Shown here piece by piece: positions 8,526 through 17,847 of a stretch of 64,000 nucleotides of DNA. Location: positions 152,756 to 216,755 of the forward strand of contig CALKJO010000007.1 in the NCBI GenBank assembly GCA_937995825.1, written 5' to 3'. This DNA comes from an uncultured Anaerolineae bacterium. Lineage in GTDB: Bacteria; Chloroflexota; Anaerolineae; Aggregatilineales; Phototrophicaceae. The translations under genes and the position numbers were made by a program. Positions within the stretch are counted from its first letter, which is position 1; each line of letters begins with the position of its first letter. The notes below the pieces were generated by a model that did no database searches, had not been told where the DNA came from, and was given only the letters and a program-made list of their open reading frames with translations.

Positions 8526-9569
8526 ATGACACGACGCCAGCGAATTCTAACCTTGATCGGGCTGACCATCAGCGCCGTTTTTCTCTGGAACGCCTTCACA
8601 CGCCTCAATCCTACTGAAGCGCTTGGCTATCTGCGCGCCGCCAATCCCTTGATCATCGCGGGTGCGGCAATCTGGTATTTTGCGGCGGTGCTGGTGATCG
8701 CACTGCGCTGGCGTTTCCTGCTCCGTCCAGCCTGGCGCGAACCCGCGCCCAACGACGCGCTGCCGACTGCGCCCACACCCCGCCACTTGATGGGGTTGGT
8801 CAGCGTTGGCTACATGGGCAACAACGTCTTTCCGCTGCGCGCTGGCGAGGTCATCCGCATCGCCCTGACCCAGCGCGATTTCAAAATTCCGTTCGCCCGC
8901 GTCACTACAACCGTTTTAGTCGAGCGCATTCTGGACGGGATTGTCATGCTGACTTTCATCCTGGTGGCGCTGGTGTTCGGCGGACTGCCCGCCGCCGAGG
9001 CGATCCGTCCGATTGCGATCTTTGCTGCGCCGGTGTTTGTCGTCGCGCTCGGCGTGTTCGTCTATTTTGCGCTCCATCCCGATCAGCTTCGCCGGCTGAT
9101 GACCGCCGTCACTAGCCGCCTGCCGGAGCGGCTGAGCGCGCCGATCCGGCATCTGAGCGGCGACGCCATCGATGGCTTGACCGCGCTCCGCACACCCGCT
9201 GACGCACTCGGAGCCATCCTGTTCTCCTATGGAAGCTGGATGCTGGAAGCAACCGTCTATTATCTTGTTGCCATCGCTTTCGGGATGCCGGTCGATTATC
9301 TGACGATGCTGCTGGTGGTCGGCGTCGTCAATCTGGCGGGGCTGATCCCTGCTTCGCCGGGTCAGTTTGGGGTGTATGAATTTTTCGTTATCATCATTCT
9401 GAGCGCTGTCGGCGTGGTCGAGTCGCAGTCGATTGCCTATGCTTTTTCGGTGCATCTGGTGATCTGGCTGCCGGTGACGCTGGTTGGGTTTTACATCCTC
9501 TGGCGGCGCGGCTTGGGCTGGAACCTGCTGCGCAGCGCGCGGGAATTAGAAAAGCAGAAGACAGCATGA
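8526..9569 (+). CDS. Lysylphosphatidylglycerol synthase TM-region / flippase-like membrane protein
   Basis: This 347-aa polytopic protein matches the UPF0104/AglD-like family that shares the membrane region of MprF. It has about eight hydrophobic helices and the family segments GYMGNNVFPLRAGEVIR near residue 100 and GLIPASPGQFGVYEFF near residue 275. The family is associated with flipping or synthesis of modified lipids and with glycolipid export. Its stop overlaps the next gene by four bases (ATGA), linking it to the FAD oxidoreductase and then the nucleotide-sugar dehydrogenase. A role in lipid-linked sugar transfer is inferred from that context. Confidence 0.82.
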   Translation: MTRRQRILTLIGLTISAVFLWNAFTRLNPTEALGYLRAANPLIIAGAAIWYFAAVLVIALRWRFLLRPAWREPAPNDALPTAPTPRHLMGLVSVGYMGNNVFPLRAGEVIRIALTQRDFKIPFARVTTTVLVERILDGIVMLTFILVALVFGGLPAAEAIRPIAIFAAPVFVVALGVFVYFALHPDQLRRLMTAVTSRLPERLSAPIRHLSGDAIDGLTALRTPADALGAILFSYGSWMLEATVYYLVAIAFGMPVDYLTMLLVVGVVNLAGLIPASPGQFGVYEFFVIIILSAVGVVESQSIAYAFSVHLVIWLPVTLVGFYILWRRGLGWNLLRSARELEKQKTA

Positions 9570-10864
9570 AAATCGGCATTATCGGCGCGGGCGTGACTGG
9601 GCTGGCGGCTGCCTGGGATTTGGTGCGCGCCGGGCATGAGGTTCATATCTACGAAGCTGAAGGGCAGGTGGGCGGGCTGGCATCTGGCTTCCGCGATGAC
9701 GGCTGGGACTGGACGCTCGAAAAATTCTATCATCACTGGTTTGAGAGCGACTCGCACATCCTCAGCCTGACCGAAGAACTCGGCGTGCGCGACAAAGTCC
9801 TCTTCCCTCGTCCAAAAACAAGCTACTGGGTCGATGGCAAAATCCTGCGCTCGGAGATTTCGCCCTCCGCCATCTTTCTGCCGCTTCCGCCCATCGCCAA
9901 GCTGCGCTTCGCCTTCGCCGGCGCGCTGATGAAGTTTTTCCCGACGTGGAAGCCGCTTGAGCGCGTCACCGCGCACGACTGGCTCATGACCTTCATGGGC
10001 GAGACGGCTTACGGCAAGTTCTTCCGCCCGCTGCTGATCGGCAAATTTGGCGATGAATACCAGAAGGTCAACATGGCGTGGATGTGGGCGCGGGTCAAGA
10101 CGCGGACGCTGCGGCTCGGCATCTTCGAGGGCGGCTTTCAGGCATTTCTGGACACATTTGCCCGCGCCCTGACCGAGCGCGGCGTGTCGATTCACCTCAA
10201 GACCCGCGTCGATCAGATCGCGCTGGAGCAGATGCAGCCCACCCTGACTATCGCGGGCGCGCAGTACGGCTTTAATCGCGTCCTCAGCACCACTTCGCCA
10301 TCGCTGATGCACAAGCTCACGCCTACACTGCGCGAGACCAACTACGGCGACACGCTCACCCGTCTGCGCAGCATCGGCGCGATCTGCGTCGTCGTGGCAA
10401 CTAAACAACAGCTCCTCACAGACGGGACGTACTGGCTCAATCTGCCCGCTGCCAGCGCCAACAAACGCGAGAATCGCTTTCCCTTCCTGGCGCTGGTCGA
10501 ACACACCAACTGGATGGATCGCGCCCATTACAACGGCGATCACCTGCTCTACCTGGGCGACTATGTCTCGCCGAGTCATGAATATTTCCGGCTTTCTGAC
10601 GACGAACTGACGGCGCGCTTTCTCGACGCGCTGCCGACGGTCAATCCCGCCTTCAGCCGTGACTGGGTGCGTAAAAGCTGGGTGTTTCGCGCCCCGTATG
10701 CGCAGCCGATCCCGTATGTCAATCACAGTGAAGACATTCCATCGCTGCAAACGCCAATGCCGGGCGTCTTTTTCGCCAGCATGAGCCAGGTCTACCCCTG
10801 GGATCGCGGAACCAATTTTTCAGTTGAGATGGGGCGGCGAGTCGCCAGAATGATGATGGGGTGA
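9566..10864 (+). CDS. FAD-dependent oxidoreductase (protoporphyrinogen oxidase/amine oxidase-like)
   Basis: The 432-aa protein starts with the dinucleotide-binding motif GIIGAGVTGLAAAWD and the acidic strand end HIYEAEGQVGGLASGF, both typical of the NAD(P)-binding Rossmann/amine oxidase family. The C-terminal FAD segment PGVFFASMSQVYPWDRGTN is present. Homologous proteins in surface-polysaccharide loci resemble UDP-galactopyranose mutase or desaturase-like enzymes. The substrate is unknown. It overlaps the flippase-like gene by four bases and lies just before a nucleotide-sugar dehydrogenase, so a function in glycolipid or polysaccharide precursor modification is plausible. Confidence 0.82.
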   Translation: MKIGIIGAGVTGLAAAWDLVRAGHEVHIYEAEGQVGGLASGFRDDGWDWTLEKFYHHWFESDSHILSLTEELGVRDKVLFPRPKTSYWVDGKILRSEISPSAIFLPLPPIAKLRFAFAGALMKFFPTWKPLERVTAHDWLMTFMGETAYGKFFRPLLIGKFGDEYQKVNMAWMWARVKTRTLRLGIFEGGFQAFLDTFARALTERGVSIHLKTRVDQIALEQMQPTLTIAGAQYGFNRVLSTTSPSLMHKLTPTLRETNYGDTLTRLRSIGAICVVVATKQQLLTDGTYWLNLPAASANKRENRFPFLALVEHTNWMDRAHYNGDHLLYLGDYVSPSHEYFRLSDDELTARFLDALPTVNPAFSRDWVRKSWVFRAPYAQPIPYVNHSEDIPSLQTPMPGVFFASMSQVYPWDRGTNFSVEMGRRVARMMMG

Positions 10865-10877
10865 AACAGCTCCGGCG

Positions 10878-10906
10878 TTCAAAATCTTCATGACCCTTGC
10901 TACAAT
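10878..10906 (+). promoter_or_regulatory. Candidate sigma70-type promoter
   Basis: TTCAAA at 10878-10883 and TACAAT at 10901-10906 are separated by 17 bases. The -10 matches consensus at five of six positions and the -35 at four. Transcription would start near 10913 and lead into the nucleotide-sugar dehydrogenase gene at 10998. Read by eye only. Confidence 0.45.
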
Positions 10907-10931
10907 GCTGCATTACGATTGATCAGCATCT

Positions 10932-10953
10932 TGACGCGACTACCGTCGCGTCA
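10932..10953 (+). other. 5' leader hairpin
   Basis: TGACGCGAC (10932-10940) and GTCGCGTCA (10945-10953) form a perfect 9-bp stem with a 4-base loop. It lies between the candidate promoter and the ribosome site of the dehydrogenase gene. No T-run follows, so it is not a standard terminator. It could stabilise the leader or bind a protein. Confidence 0.4.
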
Positions 10954-10997
10954 GCGCTATTGCAAGTCAATCCCCATCAATCAGGAGATAGACAACG

Positions 10998-12380
10998 ATG
11001 AAAATCATCGTGATCGGTACGGGCTTCGTCGGACTGCCGCACGCGGCGGTCTGCGCCGAGTATGGGCATGAAGTCTACGCCTATGATAAGGATCAGGACA
11101 AAATCGCTGCCTATTGCTCCGGCGATCCCAAGCGGATTGAGCATTATGTCGCCGAACCGGGGCTGAGCGCCGTGATCAAGGAGACGATGAACCGCTATCT
11201 GTTCTTCACCGATACGCTTGAGGACATCATCGAAGGCACGGACGCGATTTTTCTCTGCCTGCCGACCCCGCCCAATCATAATGGCTCGACCGATCTGAGT
11301 TATTACCGCAGCGCACTCCACACGCTCGCGCCGCTGCTTGCCAATCGCCAGGATCAGCGCCGCGTCGTCGTGATCAACAAAAGCACCGTCCCCATCGGCA
11401 CAGGGCGGCTGCTGGAGAGTATCCTGCGCGAACACAACGTCCCCAATGTCGGCATCGCCTCAAACCCGGAGTTTCTGCCCGAAGGCGAGGCGGTTGAGAA
11501 GTCGCGCCGCCCGGATCGGGTCGTCGTCGGCGCGGACAGCGAGGAGGATTTCCGCATCCTGCGCCGCATCTACTCGCAGTTTTACAATCACGTCCGCATC
11601 AAATACATCGAAACCACGCCGGAAACCGCTGAGGCGATCAAGTACGTTGCCAACACGCTGCTGCTGACCTATATCTCATTCTGGAATGGGGTTGGGGCGC
11701 GGCTGGCAGAGTCATTTCCGAATGTCAGCATGGAAGACCTGAAGCGCGGCGTCACGGCGGACAGCCGCATCAGCACGTGGGGATCGTATGTTAGCAACGG
11801 CGCGGGCGGATCGTGCTTCGGCAAAGACATTCAATCGCTGATCCACCAGTTCAAGAGCGTTGGACAGCCCGCTGATCTGCTGCAATCAGTCTACGACATC
11901 AACGAATATCAGAAAAGCTATCTGCTGGATCGCGCCGTCCGCGAGTGCGGCGTCAATTTCAATCAGAAATCGGTCGCGCTGCTCGGCTTGTCGTTCAAGA
12001 AGCAAACTAACGACATGCGCGACTCGTCAGCGCTGCGCGTGGTGGAAGGACTGCTCGGACGCGGCGTGCGCGAGATTCGCGCCTATGATCCAATGGCGCT
12101 CAGCGAAGCGCGCCGCTGGTTCGATCCGGCGAAAAATCACCTCTACGAGAAAGTGCATTACTTCGAGTCGCCCAAAGAAGCGATCGCCACCAGCGATATG
12201 CTCTTCATCTCGACGGACTGGGAGGAATTTCGCGGTCTGTCGCGCACCATCGAGCAGTGCGCGCCGCCGCCCTACCTGATCATCGATGGACGCCGCATGA
12301 TCCCAGATTATGCGGAGCTGGTGGAACGCGGCTACACGTATTTAGCAGTTGGATCGCCCACATTGAGACGTCATAAGTGA
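10998..12380 (+). CDS. UDP-glucose/GDP-mannose dehydrogenase family protein
   Basis: This 460-aa enzyme belongs to the family that oxidises a nucleotide sugar twice with NAD+ to give the uronic acid, as in UDP-glucose to UDP-glucuronate. The N-terminal NAD site is IGTGFVGLPHAAV (residues 6-18). SNPEFLPEGEA near 155-165 and KYVANT at 216-221 are the conserved catalytic segments. The nucleophilic Cys is C273 in GGSCFGKD, where the usual Pro is replaced by Gly. Length is close to that of WecC/Ugd enzymes. A clear ribosome site (CAGGAGA) precedes ATG 10998. The product would feed the surface glycan genes nearby. The exact nucleotide sugar cannot be read. Confidence 0.9.
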   Translation: MKIIVIGTGFVGLPHAAVCAEYGHEVYAYDKDQDKIAAYCSGDPKRIEHYVAEPGLSAVIKETMNRYLFFTDTLEDIIEGTDAIFLCLPTPPNHNGSTDLSYYRSALHTLAPLLANRQDQRRVVVINKSTVPIGTGRLLESILREHNVPNVGIASNPEFLPEGEAVEKSRRPDRVVVGADSEEDFRILRRIYSQFYNHVRIKYIETTPETAEAIKYVANTLLLTYISFWNGVGARLAESFPNVSMEDLKRGVTADSRISTWGSYVSNGAGGSCFGKDIQSLIHQFKSVGQPADLLQSVYDINEYQKSYLLDRAVRECGVNFNQKSVALLGLSFKKQTNDMRDSSALRVVEGLLGRGVREIRAYDPMALSEARRWFDPAKNHLYEKVHYFESPKEAIATSDMLFISTDWEEFRGLSRTIEQCAPPPYLIIDGRRMIPDYAELVERGYTYLAVGSPTLRRHK

Positions 12381-12381
12381 G

Positions 12382-13704
12382 ATGAGACGAAAACCCTTCA
12401 TGAAGCAGGTCACCCGGCATGTCCTGAGCAACGGCTTGACCGTTCTGCTCAAAGAAGTTCATACTACGCCAATTGCCAGTTGGTGGGTGCTGTACCGCGT
12501 CGGCAGCCGCAATGAGCCAACGGGACTAACCGGCGCGTCGCATTGGGTTGAGCATATGCTGTTCAAAGGCACAGAGCAGTTTCCGGCGGGGACGCTCGAC
12601 AAAGCCATCGACCGGCTCGGCGGAAGCTGGAACGCGCAGACCTTCATCGATTACACCGCCTATTTTGAGACGCTGCCCGCGCAGCATCTTGAGCTGGCGC
12701 TGCGCATCGAAGCCGACCGCATGATCAATGCCGCCTTTGATCCTGAAGAGGTGGACTCGGAGCGCACGGTGATCATCTCCGAGCGTCAAGGCGCGGAAAA
12801 CTCGCCGACCTTCTGGCTGGGTGAGGCGGTGCAGGCGGCGGCATTTCGCGTGCATGGCTACCATCACGAGATCATCGGCGATATGGCAGATTTGGAGACC
12901 ATGACCCGCGATGATCTGTATGGGCATTACAAGCGCTACTACATGCCCAACAACGCCATCGCCGTGTGCGTCGGAGCGTTCGACACCGACGCCCTGCTGA
13001 AACAGATCGAAGCGCATTACGGCGCAATTCCCGCCGGCACGCTGCCAAAACCCTTCGTCCGTCCAGAGCCGGAGCAGCAGGGCGAGCGCCGCGTCCGCGT
13101 TGAGCGACCTGGCGGCACGGCATATCTACAAGCCGCCTATCGCGCGCCCGCCGCCACCGATCCCGACTGGTTCAAACTCGAACTGATCAACAGCCTGCTG
13201 TGCGGACCCGACGGACTCGGCGGCGGCAGCATCGATAACAAGACCAGCCGCCTATACCGCGCGCTGGTCGAGCGCGATCTGGCGGCGTCCGTCGATGGCA
13301 GCACCACCCCAACGATTGATCCCTTTCTCTACACCATCGATGTCACCGTCCGCGAAGGGCAGTCTGTCGAAGCCGTTGAAGCGGCGCTGGACGCCGAGAT
13401 CGACCACCTCCGGAACGGCAGCATCACCGAAGCCGAACTCGCCCGCGCTAAAAAGCAGGCGCGCGCGCTGTTCGCTTACAGCACCGAGCGCGTCACCAGC
13501 CAGGCATTCTGGCTGGCGTTCACCGAGAACATCCAGAGCTGCGCCTGGTTTGAGAACTACGTCGCCAACCTTGAGGCGGTCACGCTGGATGAAGTCAAAG
13601 AGGCTGCCGCCCGCTATCTGCGTCCGCAGAATCGCACGGTTGGCTGGTTCATCCCGACCGAGAGCGACAGCAATCAAGAATTCGACATGGAGGACGGCGA
13701 ATGA
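12382..13704 (+). CDS. Zinc peptidase, M16 family (catalytic subunit)
   Basis: The 440-aa protein carries the inverted zinc motif HxxEH at H54, E57 and H58 (SHWVEHMLFKGT) and a downstream glutamate ligand near E134. This is the catalytic partner in the insulinase/pitrilysin family. No signal peptide is seen, so it should be cytoplasmic. The start is two bases after the stop of the dehydrogenase. Its stop overlaps the next M16 gene by four bases, as expected for heterodimer partners made in equal amounts. Known family members degrade peptides or process protein precursors. The substrate here is unknown. Confidence 0.92.
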   Translation: MRRKPFMKQVTRHVLSNGLTVLLKEVHTTPIASWWVLYRVGSRNEPTGLTGASHWVEHMLFKGTEQFPAGTLDKAIDRLGGSWNAQTFIDYTAYFETLPAQHLELALRIEADRMINAAFDPEEVDSERTVIISERQGAENSPTFWLGEAVQAAAFRVHGYHHEIIGDMADLETMTRDDLYGHYKRYYMPNNAIAVCVGAFDTDALLKQIEAHYGAIPAGTLPKPFVRPEPEQQGERRVRVERPGGTAYLQAAYRAPAATDPDWFKLELINSLLCGPDGLGGGSIDNKTSRLYRALVERDLAASVDGSTTPTIDPFLYTIDVTVREGQSVEAVEAALDAEIDHLRNGSITEAELARAKKQARALFAYSTERVTSQAFWLAFTENIQSCAWFENYVANLEAVTLDEVKEAAARYLRPQNRTVGWFIPTESDSNQEFDMEDGE

Positions 13705-14981
13705 CCGCTGTAACTGCGCAGTCGCTTCCAAGCGCCGCGACCATCGTCCGCGAAACGCTTCCCAACGGGATCACGACTCTGATCTATGAAAATTTCGCCG
13801 TGCAGTCGGTCGTGCTGACCGGATCGCTGCACGGCGGCGCGATCTATGAAGCGCCCCACCAAAACGGACTCGCCAGCCTGACCGCCGGCGCGCTCATGCG
13901 CGGCACGCGCAGGCGCGATTTTTCCGCCATCCACAGCGCGCTCGAGGACATCGGCGCAGACATCACCGTCTATGCCGGCGCGCACCGCGCCAATTTCAAC
14001 GGCAAGAGCCTGGCGGAAGACCTGCCGATCCTGATCGATGTGCTGGCGGATGTGCTGCGCGAGCCAATTTTCCCAACAGAACAGGTCGAGCGGCTGCGCG
14101 GCGAAGTCCTGACCGGGCTGCACGTCCGCCAGCAGGACACGCGCTACCGCGCCGCCCGCCTTTTCAGCGAGACGCTCTACCCCGAAGGTCACCCGTATCG
14201 CGCGCCGCTGCGCGGCACGATTGAGTCGGTCAGCGCGCTTCCGCTCGATGAGCTGAAGGCATTTCACGCGCGCCAATACGCGCCAGATGGCATGATTGTG
14301 GTCATCGTCGGCGCAGTCAAGGCGGATGAGGCGCTCGAGATCGTCCGCGACCGCTTCGGTGACTGGCAAAATCCGAATCAGTCGCCGATTGCAACGGTCG
14401 CAACCCCGCCGCCGCCCACAGAGACGCGGCGCGCATTCACAGCCGTTCCCGGCAAGACTCAATCCGATCTGGTCGTCGGCACAATCGGCTTGAGCCGCAC
14501 CGATCCCGACTATTTCGCCGCCCTGCTCGCCAACAGCGTATTGGGGCAGTTCGGCATGATGGGGCGAGTCGGCGCGAGCGTCCGCGAGGAACTCGGTCTG
14601 GCGTATTATGTCTACAGTCAGCTTGACGCAGGCGTCGGCGCGGGTCCCTGGAGCGTCACGGCGGGCGTCAATCCCGCCAACGTCGATCTGGCAATTGCGC
14701 GCATCATCGATGAGATACGGCGGCTGGTCGAGACGCCCGTCAGCGCCGAAGAACTGGCGGATAACCAATCGTACTTCATCGGACACCTGCCGCTGCAACT
14801 AGAAAGCAGCGAAGGCATCGCCACCACACTGCACAGCATGGAGCTGTACAATCTCGGTCTGGATTACCTGCTTGAATATCCTAACCGCATCAGCGCGCTG
14901 ACCGCCGCCGATCTCCAGCGCGCCGCGCAGCGATTTTTTAATCCCGACGCGCTGGTGATCGTCGTCGCTGGACCCGCTTGA
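13701..14981 (+). CDS. M16 family peptidase, non-catalytic partner
   Basis: This 426-aa protein has the M16 fold but the zinc motif is lost: the position of HxxEH reads QNGLAS. It keeps the R/Y pair region VREELGLAYYVYS near residue 300 that positions substrate in the catalytic partner. The catalytic gene directly upstream overlaps by four bases. This active/inactive arrangement is known for bacterial M16B heterodimers. An 8-bp hairpin (14990-15012) lies just after the stop but lacks a T-run, so it is at best a weak terminator. Confidence 0.92.
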   Translation: MTAVTAQSLPSAATIVRETLPNGITTLIYENFAVQSVVLTGSLHGGAIYEAPHQNGLASLTAGALMRGTRRRDFSAIHSALEDIGADITVYAGAHRANFNGKSLAEDLPILIDVLADVLREPIFPTEQVERLRGEVLTGLHVRQQDTRYRAARLFSETLYPEGHPYRAPLRGTIESVSALPLDELKAFHARQYAPDGMIVVIVGAVKADEALEIVRDRFGDWQNPNQSPIATVATPPPPTETRRAFTAVPGKTQSDLVVGTIGLSRTDPDYFAALLANSVLGQFGMMGRVGASVREELGLAYYVYSQLDAGVGAGPWSVTAGVNPANVDLAIARIIDEIRRLVETPVSAEELADNQSYFIGHLPLQLESSEGIATTLHSMELYNLGLDYLLEYPNRISALTAADLQRAAQRFFNPDALVIVVAGPA

Positions 14982-15083
14982 TCAAGCATCTACCAGACTG
15001 CTGTTCTGGTGGACTTCATTCATGGTTCGCTCAGATCGCTGTGCTACGGTTGATGTGATGTCTACAAGTCTGAGGACGTTATC

Positions 15084-16247
15084 TTGAAGCGTTTTGTCCT
15101 GTTCATCCTGTGGGCGCTGATGCTGGTGCAGCCAGTGGCTGTGGTTGCGCAGCCGGCGATCAGCGCGTCGGCATACCGCCTGAACCCTATCGCCGATGGT
15201 TTTAACCGTCCGCTGTACGTCACCCACGCCGGCGACGGCTCGAATCGCCTGTTTGTGGTCGAGCAAGGCGGCAGAATCCTGATTCTGAAGGACGGCGTCA
15301 AGCTGCACCCCCCGTTCCTAGACATCTCCAGCATCATCAGCCCCGAAGCCGCAAGCGGCTTTGGTTACAGCGAGCGCGGGCTGCTCGGTCTGGCATTCCA
15401 TCCGGACTATGCCAACAACGGCGTGTTTTACGTCAATTACACCGACCTTGAAGGTACAACCATCGTCGCGCGCTATCGGGTCAGCGCGGACAACCCCGAC
15501 CTTGCCGATCCGACCAGCGCCGCCGTCGTGCTGACGCAGCAGCAGCCGTACCGCAATCACAACGGCGGGCATGTCACCTTTGGACCCGATGGCTATCTGT
15601 ACATTGGGATGGGCGACGGCGGTTCAGCGGGCGATCCGCTCGGCGCAGGTCAGGATTTGAACATCCTGCTCGGCAAGCTGCTGCGCATCGATCCTGGTCT
15701 CAACGGCGGCTACACCGTCCCTGAAGACAATCCGTTCATTGGCAGGTCGAATGCGCTGCCGGAAATCTGGGCGTATGGGCTGCGCAATCCGTGGCGCTTC
15801 AGCTTCGATGCGCAGACCGGCGATCTCTACATCGGCGATGTCGGGCAGAATCAGTGGGAAGAAATCAATTTCCAGCCCGCCGACAGCAGCGGCGGCGAGA
15901 ACTACGGCTGGAACTTCTATGAAGGTCGTCACCCGTATTCCGGCTTGCCCGCCCCGTCCGATGTCGTCATGCCGGTCGCGGAATATGGGCATAACCTCGG
16001 CATCTCTGTGACAGGCGGCTATGTCTATCGCGGTGAGCGTATTCCGGCGCTGCAAGGCTACTACATCTACGGTGATTTCGGCTGGGGGACGATTTGGGCG
16101 CTGCGCCGCGATGCGTCTGGCGTCTGGCAGAACACGTTCCTTGCAGACACCAACTACACGATCAGCTCGTTCGGCGAAGATGAAAACCACGAGCTGTATC
16201 TGATCGATTACACAGGCATCATCCTGCGCTTCGATCCGCCCACCTGA
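15084..16247 (+). CDS. Secreted PQQ-dependent sugar dehydrogenase-like protein (GSDH family)
   Basis: The 387-aa protein has a signal peptide (MKRFVLFILWALMLVQPVAVVAQ) and a six-bladed propeller of the glucose/sorbosone dehydrogenase family. Landmarks are RLFVVEQGGRI, ERGLLGLAFHPDY, NHNGGHVTFGPDGYLYIGMGDGG, LRNPWRFSFD and GDVGQNQWEEIN. Family members oxidise aldoses with PQQ, but many bacterial homologues are uncharacterised and may not be dehydrogenases. The TTG start at 15084 is chosen because it gives a full signal peptide and follows TGAGGA. A strong terminator follows the gene. Confidence 0.88.
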   Translation: MKRFVLFILWALMLVQPVAVVAQPAISASAYRLNPIADGFNRPLYVTHAGDGSNRLFVVEQGGRILILKDGVKLHPPFLDISSIISPEAASGFGYSERGLLGLAFHPDYANNGVFYVNYTDLEGTTIVARYRVSADNPDLADPTSAAVVLTQQQPYRNHNGGHVTFGPDGYLYIGMGDGGSAGDPLGAGQDLNILLGKLLRIDPGLNGGYTVPEDNPFIGRSNALPEIWAYGLRNPWRFSFDAQTGDLYIGDVGQNQWEEINFQPADSSGGENYGWNFYEGRHPYSGLPAPSDVVMPVAEYGHNLGISVTGGYVYRGERIPALQGYYIYGDFGWGTIWALRRDASGVWQNTFLADTNYTISSFGEDENHELYLIDYTGIILRFDPPT

Positions 16248-16261
16248 TCAGCGCACGGGAG

Positions 16262-16307
16262 ACGGCGCGTTTCCCTTGAGGTTTCGTCTTGGAAACGCGC
16301 CGTTTTA
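16262..16307 (+). terminator. Rho-independent terminator
   Basis: ACGGCGCGTTTCC (16262-16274) pairs perfectly with GGAAACGCGCCGT (16291-16303), a 13-bp stem with a 16-base loop, followed by TTTAA. It lies 14 bases after the sugar dehydrogenase stop. Confidence 0.85.
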
Positions 16308-16355
16308 ACTCTATAGTTGAGCGAAGATGAGTCAAGTCTGGCGTCGGGAGACGAG

Positions 16356-17786
16356 ATGATGGATTTACTTCGCTCGCGTTTACGCTGCGCTGCCTTTTTT
16401 GCGATGTTTTCATTCGGTTGGGCGGCAGTCCTAGCGCAGGCTGTGCCGGAATACGTCGTCCGCAACATCCGCCCTGATGCCAACGCCGCACCTGGCACGG
16501 CTGCTGTTCTATTTGAGATCGAAAATGTGGGCAGCCGTGCGTCCGCCGCAGGTTCTGTAAAGCTGGTGGTGGCTGCGACAGGCGGTGAAATCGCAGCGCA
16601 GTCGATCCCGCCGCTGAGCGCCGGTGAAATCAGGACATTCCGGTTTGAAATCCCCATCGATGCCTATCAGCCCGGTCAGCGCGTGTCATTCGGCGTCCTG
16701 ATCGATCTGCCCGGCGGCGCGCCGCCCACCGGCAGCGGTCAGTTCGATGGGCAGATCGGCATCGTCATCCCGTCCGTCGGAACGCCCACCCCAACAGAGA
16801 CAACGCAGCCCGCGCGCCCCACTCTCTTCGGCATCAGTATCACCAATCCACTAGTGATCATCGGTCTGATCGGCGGGGGAGGAATGCTGCTGATTCTGAT
16901 CTGGTTCGCCTCGATGATCGCGCGCATGTTCCTGATCCCGCCGCCGACCTTCGGCGCATGGCAGCCGCCCTATGCGACCAACCCGATGATCGATCCCAAC
17001 TCCATTGCCGGACGGCGTCAGCTCTGGCAGCAGCACGCGCAGAGCGACGCGCTGACTCTGCCCTGCAATCCCAACAGCTACATGGTGCGCAAACTGCCGA
17101 CCGGCATCGATGGGCGCAAGCTGTCGAGCTGGCGCGTCACTGGCATTCGGCTGAGCCAGTATGACATGTATGGGCGCGTGGATCGCAGCCAGACGATCAT
17201 CAAGCCCGCGGTGGTCAAACGCCTTGATCGATTAGTGCGGCGCTGCGCAGAAAACCCGCTGACTCCACAGCAGATCGAGCGGCTGGCGCGCCCGATTGCG
17301 GATCGGCTGATCGGCGCGCTGCTCGCCCAAGCTGGACGGCGCAATCTGGGGCTGCCCATCGCGCTTGACCTGCGTCTGTCAGGCGCAGCAGGTGAAGTGG
17401 AAGTCTTATTCGAACTGCACCGCTGCATAGGTCCGGGCTGGGAATTAATCGACCGCTGGCAGACCGATCTCTACGCGACGGACAGCCGCATTCTGGAGAA
17501 TTTCACCTATACCCTGTTCGGGCAGCAGAAAAATGAACCCTATAAAGCATTTCGCCAGCGTCTGCGCGATGATCTCGCCCGTCTGCTGACCGGGATGCTC
17601 TTTCAGCCGCCGCTGCAGGAGGAAAAGATAGACTTCGACACGCTCGAACCCGTCGATTTCGCAGCGCTGGCGGACACCATCTCTATCGAATCCCTCCCCG
17701 AGTCGCGATCATTGTCAGAGACGGCTCCAACGCCAAGCCTTCCCGCCCAGGACACATCACCACGCCCCCCATCAACAGAGCGCTGA
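16356..17786 (+). CDS. Membrane-anchored protein with N-terminal CARDB-like Ig domain
   Basis: This 476-aa protein has a signal sequence (about residues 1-28, ending AVLAQA). A beta-rich domain follows (about 30-130; VVRNIRPDANAAPGTAAVLF) that resembles CARDB/Ig-like modules. A Thr/Pro linker and a transmembrane helix around residues 165-190 (LVIIGLIGGGGMLLILIWF) come next. The remaining 280 residues are predicted cytoplasmic with no recognised family and end in a Ser/Pro-rich tail. The ATG at 16356 is preferred to the longer frame because GGGAGACGAG precedes it and the terminator lies upstream. The function is unknown. Confidence 0.7.
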   Translation: MMDLLRSRLRCAAFFAMFSFGWAAVLAQAVPEYVVRNIRPDANAAPGTAAVLFEIENVGSRASAAGSVKLVVAATGGEIAAQSIPPLSAGEIRTFRFEIPIDAYQPGQRVSFGVLIDLPGGAPPTGSGQFDGQIGIVIPSVGTPTPTETTQPARPTLFGISITNPLVIIGLIGGGGMLLILIWFASMIARMFLIPPPTFGAWQPPYATNPMIDPNSIAGRRQLWQQHAQSDALTLPCNPNSYMVRKLPTGIDGRKLSSWRVTGIRLSQYDMYGRVDRSQTIIKPAVVKRLDRLVRRCAENPLTPQQIERLARPIADRLIGALLAQAGRRNLGLPIALDLRLSGAAGEVEVLFELHRCIGPGWELIDRWQTDLYATDSRILENFTYTLFGQQKNEPYKAFRQRLRDDLARLLTGMLFQPPLQEEKIDFDTLEPVDFAALADTISIESLPESRSLSETAPTPSLPAQDTSPRPPSTER

Positions 17787-17787
17787 A

Positions 17788-17827
17788 ATCAAAATGGGCA
17801 TCCTCACAATAGGATGCCCATTTTGAT
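17788..17827. terminator. Bidirectional terminator
   Basis: A perfect 17-bp inverted repeat (arms 17788-17804 and 17811-17827) with a 6-base loop has A- and T-rich ends, so it works in either direction. It separates two convergent genes. Confidence 0.92.
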
Positions 17828-17847
17828 GCGTTACCAGACCTGCAGCT

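Noticed and set aside
9491..10750. Long antisense frame (419 aa) opposite the FAD oxidoreductase
   Set aside because: High-GC shadow frame; the sense frame has clear FAD motifs. Similar shadows at 13674-14798, 25041-26228, 45955-46992 and 62592-63671 were also left out.
14990..15012. Terminator after the M16 pair
   Set aside because: The 8-bp stem includes a wobble pair and has no T-run, so it is too weak to call.
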